Origin: BMS3Abin12 sp964487445
GTDB lineage: Bacteria; Pseudomonadota; Gammaproteobacteria; 21-64-14
Direction of reading: 5' to 3'
NCBI GenBank assembly: GCA_964487445.1
Contig: CAZAQG010000073.1
Span: forward strand, 1-11,655
Length of the DNA stretch: 11,655 nucleotides
In this document: in pieces, positions 6,550 through 11,655 of the stretch
How the letters are laid out: each line of letters starts with the position of its first letter
How positions within the stretch are numbered: the first letter of the stretch is position 1
Made by a program: the position numbers and the translations under genes
The notes under the pieces: generated by a model
What the model was told of the DNA's origin: nothing
What the model saw: the letters and a program-made list of their open reading frames with translations, nothing else
Database searches by the model: none

Positions 6550-6594
6550 CCCGGCTGCGGGCCCGATGCCCCAGGCCGCGAGCCCGCAGCCGGG
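6550..6594 (+). terminator. Perfect 13-base inverted repeat, possible terminator
   Basis: CCCGGCTGCGGGC (6550-6562) and GCCCGCAGCCGGG (6582-6594) are exact reverse complements around a 19-base loop, beginning three bases after the peroxiredoxin-glutaredoxin stop codon. No T-tract follows, so it is not a standard intrinsic terminator. It may end transcription by another route or protect the mRNA 3' end, separating this gene from the FNR-box unit. Confidence 0.5.
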
Positions 6595-6670
6595 TTCGAG
6601 GCACAGCCGGCCCATCACGCAGCCGGGTCCGCGCTATTCGCGCCCCCGGGTCGGCCGGACAAACCGCGAA

Positions 6671-6712
6671 TTGATCCAGATCAAGTTGCACCTTGCGGAT
6701 CATTCCTAGCAT
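6671..6712 (+). promoter_or_regulatory. FNR/ANR box with class II promoter geometry
   Basis: TTGATCCAGATCAA (6671-6684) is a perfect match to the FNR/ANR consensus TTGAT-N4-ATCAA. A plausible -10 element TAGCAT lies at 6707-6712, predicting a start near 6719. That places the box centre (6677.5) about 41.5 bases upstream, the classic class II activating position. There is no good -35 element other than the box itself, as expected for such promoters. This geometry also argues that the oxygenase gene starts at ATG 6756 and not at the in-frame ATG at 6693, which would lie upstream of the transcription start. Confidence 0.75.
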
Positions 6713-6755
6713 GGCACTATCACCCGCGCGCGACGGCCCGGGAAGAGGCCCGAGG

Positions 6756-7427
6756 ATGATAGATCACGACGCCCCATTTTCGCTGCTCGACGAGGCGGCC
6801 ATCACCGCCGCCGAGCTGCACCACGACCCCTACGACTTCAGCTTCGTCGAGCACGCCATTCCCGAGCGGTTCAAGGACGAGGTGCTCGCCGATGCGCCGC
6901 ACATCCCCGACCGCGGCAGTTACGGGCTGCCGAGCCTGCGCTATGGATCGCGCTTCGAGGCCGCCGTCAAGGACCTGCTCAGTCCCCGGTTCCGGCGGGT
7001 GGTGGAACAGAAGTTCGATATGGACCTGAGCGCCTATCCCCCCGTGATCGTGATGATGGGGAACACGACGGGCCACTACAACGAAGGCTACGCACACCCG
7101 GATTCCAAGCACAAGATCGTCACGGTACTGCTCGGTTTCAGTCGCGAATGGCCCTACGAGCGCGGCCACCTGCGGATCCTGCGCAGCTCGGACCGCGAGG
7201 ACGTCGCCTTCGAATACCCGCCCGAGTTCGGGCGGATGCTCCTGTTCCGCGTGTGCGACCATTCCTGGCACGGCTTCCTGCCCCAGAAGGGCGAGCGCAT
7301 GAGCCTGCAGTTGTGCTTCGTCGATTCCGAGGCCTACGTCAGGCGCGAGTATTTCCGCCACCGCGTGAGCGCCTTCGCCAAATCGGTCCCGGTCCTGCGC
7401 AAGATCATCGACTGGGCGCCGCGCTAG
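6756..7427 (+). CDS. 2-oxoglutarate/Fe(II)-dependent oxygenase, first of pair
   Basis: A 223-residue protein with the double-stranded beta-helix signature of non-haem iron dioxygenases. H114-x-D116 (AHPDSKHK) and the distal H172 (SWHGFLP) would bind iron, and R181 nine residues later would bind the 2-oxoglutarate carboxylate, the prolyl-4-hydroxylase-like arrangement. The remembered family couples substrate hydroxylation to decarboxylation of 2-oxoglutarate using O2; the substrate here is unknown (protein side chain, amino acid or small metabolite). Start at ATG 6756 has AGAGG seven bases upstream. The upstream ATG at 6693 is in frame but lies above the predicted transcription start. It is 37 bases ahead of a second oxygenase on the same strand, so the two are probably co-transcribed. 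The hydrophilic sequence suggests a cytoplasmic protein. Confidence 0.8.
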   Translation: MIDHDAPFSLLDEAAITAAELHHDPYDFSFVEHAIPERFKDEVLADAPHIPDRGSYGLPSLRYGSRFEAAVKDLLSPRFRRVVEQKFDMDLSAYPPVIVMMGNTTGHYNEGYAHPDSKHKIVTVLLGFSREWPYERGHLRILRSSDREDVAFEYPPEFGRMLLFRVCDHSWHGFLPQKGERMSLQLCFVDSEAYVRREYFRHRVSAFAKSVPVLRKIIDWAPR

Positions 7428-7464
7428 CGGTACCAGGGATTTCCGGACAGAGATCGCAGCCGCC

Positions 7465-8142
7465 ATGACCTTCCCCCGCGTGCCGGACGCCTCCGCCGTC
7501 GCCGAGCATTTCGCCCGTGCGTTGCGCGCGGCGCGGCGCGACGACACCCCGTACCGTCATTGGGCTCTGAGCGACGTCCTGCCCGAGGACTTGGCCGTGG
7601 GTGTCCTGGTCCTGCCGATCGTGCCGCCGATAGTCGGAGATTCCCACGGAGTCCGGGATACCGACAACCGCAAGCGCACCTTCTTCACGCCCGAACTGCG
7701 GGCGCGGTTTCCGACGTGCGCCGCGTTCGCCGAGGGCTTGCAACGTCCGCAGATCGCGCGTCTCTTTCAGGAGACCTGCGGGATCGAGGTCGCGGGCGGC
7801 TATCTGCGCATGGAGTATATCCAGGACACCGACGGCGCTTGGCTCGAACCGCACCGGGACATCCCGGAAAAGCTGTTTTCGATGGTCCTCTACCTGTGCA
7901 CCGGACCGGAGGCGAAGGAGTGGGGCACCGATATCTACGACTCCGAACGCCGCTGGGTGGGCAGGACCCCGGCACAGTTCAACTCGGCCGTGATCTTCGT
8001 CCCCGGTCCCGACACCTGGCACGGGTTCGAGCCGCGGCCGATCCGCGGCGTGCGGCGGCTGCTCGAAGTCAATTACGTGCGTTCGGACTGGCGGGACCGG
8101 GATCAACTCGCGTTTCCGGACCGTCCGATCGTCGTCGCCTGA
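7465..8142 (+). CDS. 2-oxoglutarate/Fe(II)-dependent oxygenase, second of pair
   Basis: A 225-residue putative dioxygenase with its own complete metal triad. H130-R-D132 (EPHRDIPEK) and H186 (DTWHGFEP) would bind iron, with R197 (RGVRRLLEVNYV) positioned for 2-oxoglutarate. The beta-strand LFSMVLYLCTG after the HxD matches the usual core strand. It is clearly diverged from its upstream neighbour: outside the core the two share little recognisable sequence, so they are likely different enzymes of one pathway and not a recent duplication. The ribosome site before ATG 7465 is weak, hinting at coupling with upstream translation. Downstream, 69 bases separate it from the RidA/chorismatase-like gene. 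The substrate is unknown; biosynthetic tailoring or modification of a protein residue are both possible. Confidence 0.78.
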   Translation: MTFPRVPDASAVAEHFARALRAARRDDTPYRHWALSDVLPEDLAVGVLVLPIVPPIVGDSHGVRDTDNRKRTFFTPELRARFPTCAAFAEGLQRPQIARLFQETCGIEVAGGYLRMEYIQDTDGAWLEPHRDIPEKLFSMVLYLCTGPEAKEWGTDIYDSERRWVGRTPAQFNSAVIFVPGPDTWHGFEPRPIRGVRRLLEVNYVRSDWRDRDQLAFPDRPIVVA

Positions 8143-8211
8143 ACCGGCCCGTCCCCCCGGTGCCCGTCACGAGGATGTCGAATCGATACGCCGCGGCGAA
8201 GGATCTCGCCC

Positions 8212-9375
8212 ATGCCGGCTGAGGGCGACATTCCGGCGCGGTCGTTTCGGGGGAAGGGCGCGACGGGAGAGCATTTCCTCTTCGTGGAGGCGCCGCAGGC
8301 CCTTGCGTTCCCCGAGCAGGTCGCGTTCGTCTGCAGGCGCTACGAGGAGATCCGCACCGCGCTCGGGCTCGCCCCCGAGACGGCGGTGTTCCGGCGCATC
8401 TTTCTGAGCGACGTGTTGAACCAAGCCGCCCTGGTGCGTGAGAGCAGCCTGGCCGCGGATCTTCCGCACAGCCCGGTGGCGGTCTCGATCATCCAGCAGC
8501 CGCCGCTGTCCGGTGCCAAGATCGCCCTGCTGGCCTATCACCTCGATCGTCCGGAACCGCCGCTCAAGGAGCGCCTGTCGGTCAAGCACATGCTCGTGCG
8601 CCACGACGGCCTGGGTCATCTGTGGAGCACCCGTCTGTGTGCCGGCGCCTGCGATGCGTCCGCCGATCCGGTGGAAACGCAAACCCGCGAAGTGTTCGAG
8701 GAGCTGATCGACGCATTGGCGGCCCAAGGCGGCACACTGCGCGATCATTGCATCCGGACGTGGCTGTACATCAAGAATGTCGACGTCTTCTACCAGGGAC
8801 TGGTCGATGCCCGGACCGAGATCTTCACCCGCCACGGGCTGACCCCGGCGACCCACTACCTCGCCAGCACCGGAATCGAGGGCGCATGCGCCCACCGCTC
8901 GGACCTCGTGTCGATGGACGCCTACTCGATCCTGGGGCTGGTACCGGGGCAGGTGACCTATCTCAACGACTTCGAGCACATGTGCCCGACTCAGGACTAC
9001 CACGTGACCTTCGAACGTGGGACGCGCGTGGCCTACGCCGATCGGGCGCACCTGTTCATCTCGGGAACCGCGAGCATCGATCGCACCGGGCGGGTGGTGC
9101 ACCTCGGCGACGTCCTGCGCCAGCTCGACCAGGCGCTCGCCAACGTCGATGCCCTGATGCGCGCCGGCGGATCCGGACTCGCGGACCTGATGTACCTGAT
9201 CGTCTACCTGCGCGACCCGGCCGACTATCCCCGCATCGACGCGCGCCTGCGTGAGCGCCTCCCGAACCTGCCCCGCGTGATCGTCGCCGGCGCGGTCTGC
9301 CGCCCCGAGTGGCTGGTCGAGGTCGAAGGCGTCGGCATCGTCGCCGACCACCGCCCCGACCTGCCGTCCTTCTGA
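8212..9375 (+). CDS. Two-domain RidA/YjgF-superfamily (chorismatase-like) protein
   Basis: A 387-residue protein whose C-terminal half is a RidA/YjgF fold. It has SGTAS (284-288), the H-x-GD turn (HLGDVLRQL), a VYLRDPADYP strand, and the terminal CRPEWLVEVEGVG in which R364 and E372 align with the catalytic Arg and Glu of the family. The N-terminal half looks like a degenerate second copy, giving the tandem-YjgF arrangement known from chorismatases (FkbO/Hyg5/XanB2). The middle stretch RTWLYIKNVDVFYQGL also recalls the RxWNY block of those enzymes, but the match is loose. Options are chorismate hydrolysis to a hydroxybenzoate or dihydroxycyclohexadiene acid, imine/enamine deamination as in RidA, or another reaction. 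I do not assign one. AAGGA eight bases before ATG 8212 supports the start. It follows two oxygenase genes on the same strand, suggesting one pathway. Confidence 0.72.
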   Translation: MPAEGDIPARSFRGKGATGEHFLFVEAPQALAFPEQVAFVCRRYEEIRTALGLAPETAVFRRIFLSDVLNQAALVRESSLAADLPHSPVAVSIIQQPPLSGAKIALLAYHLDRPEPPLKERLSVKHMLVRHDGLGHLWSTRLCAGACDASADPVETQTREVFEELIDALAAQGGTLRDHCIRTWLYIKNVDVFYQGLVDARTEIFTRHGLTPATHYLASTGIEGACAHRSDLVSMDAYSILGLVPGQVTYLNDFEHMCPTQDYHVTFERGTRVAYADRAHLFISGTASIDRTGRVVHLGDVLRQLDQALANVDALMRAGGSGLADLMYLIVYLRDPADYPRIDARLRERLPNLPRVIVAGAVCRPEWLVEVEGVGIVADHRPDLPSF

Positions 9376-9382
9376 ACGAACC

Positions 9383-9414
9383 GTAGCCCGGATACAGCGC
9401 AGCGAAATCCAGGA
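9383..9414 (+). repeat. Degenerate GTAGCCCGGAT-type intergenic repeat
   Basis: Starting GTAGCCCGGAT and ending AATCCAGGA around an ACAGCGCAGCGA centre, this resembles a dispersed repeat common between genes in gammaproteobacteria, in which CCCGGAT pairs with ATCCGGG. Here one arm base has changed (CCAGG), so the copy looks decayed. It begins eight bases after the RidA-like stop codon. Confidence 0.55.
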
Positions 9415-9449
9415 TCACTACCTGAATCCCAACCGGTCAACCGCGCCGG

Positions 9450-9463
9450 CCGGGCAAGCCCGG
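9450..9463. repeat. Small hairpin CCGGGC-AA-GCCCGG
   Basis: A perfect six-base stem with a two-base centre, lying between the degenerate repeat and REP-like copy 2. It is probably part of the same compound intergenic repeat region. Confidence 0.4.
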
Positions 9464-9487
9464 GGGTGGCGATGGATGACGGGGTAC

Positions 9488-9512
9488 GTAGGGCGGGCCT
9501 CGGCCCGCCGAC
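9488..9512 (+). repeat. REP-like extragenic palindrome, copy 2 (GTAG head)
   Basis: GTAG is followed by the arm GGCGGGCC, a TC centre, the complementary arm GGCCCGCC, and GAC. It has the same 25-base layout as the element at 2999-3023, but in the opposite orientation. Both copies lie between convergent genes; this one is 17 bases beyond the alcohol dehydrogenase stop. Confidence 0.65.
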
Positions 9513-9529
9513 GACGTTGACCTGAAATA

Positions 9530-10540
9530 TCAATCGAGTCCGATCCCATCGATGGCCAGTACGGCAGCACCCTCAAATCGCCCGGCCCGCAGGTCGTCCA
9601 GCGCCTCATTCGCCGCGCCGAGCGGATAAGGATGCGTCTCGATATCCAGTTGGGACTTCCGGGCCACCTGGAAAAAATCCACGCCGTCGGCGCGGGTCAG
9701 GTTCGCCACCGAGCGCAGCCTTCTTTCCCCCCATAGCAGGGAATAGGGGAAGCGGGGAATATCGGACATATGGATGCCGCCGCAGACCACGCTGCCGCCG
9801 GGGCGCACCGCGGCCAGCGCGGCGGGAATCAGGGCGCCCACCGGCGCGAATATCAGCGCTGCATCCAGCGGCTCGGGCGGCATCTCGTCCGCCCCGCCGG
9901 CCCAAGCGGCGCCGAGTCGACGCGCGAACGCCTGGGTGCGTTCATCGCCCGGTCGCGTGAAGGCATAGACCTGTTTGCCCTGCATGCGCAAAATCTGCGC
10001 CAGTATGTGGGCCGCGGCCCCGAAACCGTAGAGACCCACACGTTCCGCCTGGCCCGCCAGACGCCAGGTACGGTAGCCGATCAGGCCGGCGCACAGAAGC
10101 GGCGCCATCGAGAGGTCTTCTCCCGGCGGCAACCGATAGACGAAATCGGCGCGTGCGGCCAAATATTGCGCATATCCGCCGGGGCGGGAGAAGCCGGTGA
10201 ACTCGGCCTTCGGACACAAATTCTCCTCGCCACGAAGGCAATATTCGCACTCGCCGCAAGCGCCCCCGAGCCAGGCCACGCCCACCCGTTCGCCGGGAGA
10301 AAACCCTTCGACGTCATCGCCCAAGGCCGCTACGTGCCCCACGACCTCGTGGCCGGGAATCACCGGCCAGGACGGCGGCACCAGGTCTCCATCGAGGATA
10401 TGCAGGTCCGTGCGACAGACACCACAGGCATGGACCCGAACCAGGATCTCCCCCGGCCCGGGCCGGGGTTGCGGCATACGCCGCTCCACCAATCGCCCGC
10501 CCGGCCCGTCCAACACCATGGCCTTCATGTAATTTCCCAT
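9530..10540 (-). CDS. Zinc-dependent alcohol dehydrogenase (MDR family)
   Basis: A 336-residue medium-chain dehydrogenase/reductase expected to oxidise an alcohol or reduce an aldehyde with NAD(P)(H) in the cytoplasm. Catalytic zinc ligands are C42 (CGVCRTDLH), H64 (GHE) and C150 (LLCAGLIGYR). The structural zinc site is C95, C98, C101 and C109. The Rossmann glycine motif is GFGAAAH (172-178), with A and H replacing the usual GGLGH pattern as in the COG1064-type branch. The start at 10540 is set by a strong GGGGAGG seven bases upstream; the ATG at 10528 is an in-frame alternative. It lies 72 bases downstream of the nuclease-like gene on the same strand and could share its transcript, but nothing links their functions. 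Substrate is unknown. Confidence 0.92.
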   Translation of the reverse strand: MGNYMKAMVLDGPGGRLVERRMPQPRPGPGEILVRVHACGVCRTDLHILDGDLVPPSWPVIPGHEVVGHVAALGDDVEGFSPGERVGVAWLGGACGECEYCLRGEENLCPKAEFTGFSRPGGYAQYLAARADFVYRLPPGEDLSMAPLLCAGLIGYRTWRLAGQAERVGLYGFGAAAHILAQILRMQGKQVYAFTRPGDERTQAFARRLGAAWAGGADEMPPEPLDAALIFAPVGALIPAALAAVRPGGSVVCGGIHMSDIPRFPYSLLWGERRLRSVANLTRADGVDFFQVARKSQLDIETHPYPLGAANEALDDLRAGRFEGAAVLAIDGIGLD

Positions 10541-10612
10541 GAATCAACCTCCCCGGCAGCGATGGAAAACGAAAAGCTCGAACAAACTTGAAATCGTGGC
10601 AAGCGTGTCACC

Positions 10613-11539
10613 TTACGTACCCAGCACCTCATCCAGCCGGCCGAGCTGCCGCAACACCGCTTCGAGCTGGACGTACACGGCGGCCGTCTTGCCCGACTGA
10701 TGCGGCATGCGGCCGAGGCTCATCGCCGCCCGCGCCAGACGCACCAGCACATCCGGGATGTCCTTCTCGGGTACGCTGGACACCTTCGTGCCACGATAGT
10801 TGCTCAGTATGGCTTGTATGGCCTTTGGCAGCCGCTTCACGTCGGAGCCGCCATCGGCCGTGCGGTAGGGCAGTTTCCAGGTCGCAGTATTACCGGCGTC
10901 CCCGACATACGCAAAACAGCGTGCGGGAACCTGGTACCTGGGATGAAGAAGCGCGTCATCGGTCGGCAACGTTTCCGCACTGACCGGACTCGAGGGCCTG
11001 GGCAACAAATCGAGCGCTGCACCTCGCGTATCCGTCCGCATCCGATAGATCCCATGCAGGCTGAGCCACCACAACATCTCGGGCGGCTCCTTCGACTTCA
11101 GGGACACGAATACCCGATCCCTCAACCCGCCGCCCTTGATATCCGCAGCATAGAGCATGCACCCGTCGCTCACCGCAATACAGAGGACCTTTTGCTCCGC
11201 TGCATAGCGCAGTGCCTGATCGAGTGCCCGGTCCACCGCCCGCCGGTTCCAGGCCAGCGCCCCCGGTCGCTTGACCTCGATGAGCAGAGATTTGATTCCC
11301 AAGCTCGACAGCAACAGATCGGCGTACCCCACCTGGTTGTTGAGATCGGCCAGCGGCCAGTCGAGCACCTGAGTGAACAGATCTTCGAGAATGTTCTCGG
11401 CGACGCGTTCCGCCGCGACCCCATGGCGGGATTGCTGTTCCAGCCGCTCCGCCCGCTTGCCGAGGAATGCCCGCCACGTCCCGTGGATCCGCTCCACACC
11501 GCGTCGATACCCCGCCAGCCCTTCGGGCGAACTCTCCAT
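10613..11539 (-). CDS. Orphan HsdR-N-like PD-(D/E)XK nuclease-domain protein
   Basis: A 308-residue protein whose N-terminal part fits the PD-(D/E)XK nuclease fold as found at the start of type I restriction HsdR subunits. It has an acidic helix (E48 region), D74 in GYADLLL, E88-V-K90 in LLIEVKRP, and Q108-x3-Y112 (QALRY), which matches the QxxxY motif that follows the catalytic core in HsdR. No helicase or methylase domain follows; the remaining roughly 190 residues are unrecognised. It could be a stand-alone nuclease, a defence or regulatory protein, or a remnant. Start at ATG 11539 is favoured by GAGGA five bases upstream. A longer frame reaches ATG 11608, but that codon lies inside the adjacent transposon end, so those residues were probably added by the insertion. 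Neither HsdM nor HsdS is nearby. Confidence 0.65.
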   Translation of the reverse strand: MESSPEGLAGYRRGVERIHGTWRAFLGKRAERLEQQSRHGVAAERVAENILEDLFTQVLDWPLADLNNQVGYADLLLSSLGIKSLLIEVKRPGALAWNRRAVDRALDQALRYAAEQKVLCIAVSDGCMLYAADIKGGGLRDRVFVSLKSKEPPEMLWWLSLHGIYRMRTDTRGAALDLLPRPSSPVSAETLPTDDALLHPRYQVPARCFAYVGDAGNTATWKLPYRTADGGSDVKRLPKAIQAILSNYRGTKVSSVPEKDIPDVLVRLARAAMSLGRMPHQSGKTAAVYVQLEAVLRQLGRLDEVLGT

Positions 11540-11544
11540 AACCG

Positions 11545-11549
11545 TCCTC
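11545..11549 (-). promoter_or_regulatory. Ribosome binding site deciding the nuclease start
   Basis: On the minus strand GAGGA is followed by five bases (CGGTT) and ATG 11539. Neither ATG 11551 nor ATG 11608 has a comparable site. It therefore supports a native start downstream of the IS boundary. Confidence 0.6.
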
Positions 11550-11600
11550 ATGAAAACAGTCGATTGAAACAACGGGGTGCGTACGAATCGGGGGATGAAT

Positions 11601-11655
11601 CTTGACATCCTCCCCGGCCTAAAGGCCGGAGATTCCTACGGCGCTCAGGCATGGC
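11601..11655 (-). mobile_element. Terminus of an IS200/IS605-family (TnpB-type) element, cut by window edge
   Basis: On the + strand the segment begins CTTGACATCCTCCCC and runs into the hairpin CCGGCCT-AA-AGGCCGG (11616-11631), then AGATTCCTACGGC. Read on the minus strand it ends in GGGGAGGATGTCAAG, which is the familiar right end found just after tnpB genes of the IS605/IS1341 group. One minus-strand frame (codons from 11654 down to a TAG at 11621-11619) ends inside the hairpin, as tnpB genes often do, but too little is present to call the gene. The rest of the element lies to the right, beyond the window. Confidence 0.72.

Noticed and set aside
5321..6712. 463-residue minus-strand open frame across the peroxiredoxin-glutaredoxin gene
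   Set aside because: It runs antisense through the terminator, an intergenic gap and a certain gene; the protein is arginine/alanine-rich with no domain.
6693..6755. Longer start (ATG 6693) for the first oxygenase
   Set aside because: It overlaps the promoter region, lacks a ribosome site, and adds a non-conserved Pro/Arg/Gly-rich stretch; ATG 6756 fits both the promoter and the ribosome site.
8167..9351. 394-residue minus-strand open frame opposite the RidA-like gene
   Set aside because: Antisense shadow; the plus-strand frame carries the SGTAS and CRPEW family motifs.
10700..11605. 301-residue plus-strand open frame opposite the nuclease gene
   Set aside because: Shadow frame; rich in Arg, Pro, Gln and His with no motif, while the minus-strand frame shows an ordered nuclease core.

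Overview
The window looks like chromosomal DNA of a G+C-rich proteobacterium. A gammaproteobacterium is most likely, possibly a Chromatiales-type lineage. The clues are a perfect FNR/ANR box, a PEP-CTERM surface protein behind a sigma-54-like promoter, GTAG-headed REP-type palindromes and a degenerate repeat of the GTAGCCCGGAT type. This placement is inference from sequence style, not from a marker gene. No rRNA, tRNA or CRISPR array was seen.

Left third, + strand (117-2949): three tightly coupled genes encode myo-inositol-1-phosphate synthase, a CTP:inositol-1-phosphate cytidylyltransferase-like nucleotidyltransferase and a membrane CDP-alcohol phosphatidyltransferase. Together they suggest glucose-6-phosphate to inositol-1-phosphate to CDP-inositol, then transfer of phospho-inositol to an unknown acceptor. 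A convergent GT4 glycosyltransferase (3071-4258, -) resembles PimB'-type mannosyltransferases.

Middle (4259-5552): an A+T-rich intergenic island carries a sigma-54-like -24/-12 element. It is followed by a secreted PEP-CTERM protein and a strong intrinsic terminator.

Right-centre, + strand (5681-9375): a peroxiredoxin-glutaredoxin fusion with its own candidate promoter comes first. A perfect FNR/ANR box then sits exactly where a class II activator site would be, ahead of two consecutive 2-oxoglutarate/Fe(II) oxygenases and a two-domain RidA/chorismatase-like protein. These three genes form a probable operon of unknown product.

Right end, - strand (9530-11655): a zinc alcohol dehydrogenase lies downstream of an orphan HsdR-N-type PD-(D/E)XK nuclease-like protein. 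Just upstream of the nuclease gene is what looks like the right end of an IS200/IS605-family (TnpB-type) element that continues out of the window. Both REP-like palindromes lie in convergent intergenic gaps (2950-3070 and 9376-9529).

The strongest candidates for little-described biology are the CDP-inositol cluster with its PimB'-like neighbour and the FNR-box oxygenase/Rid operon.
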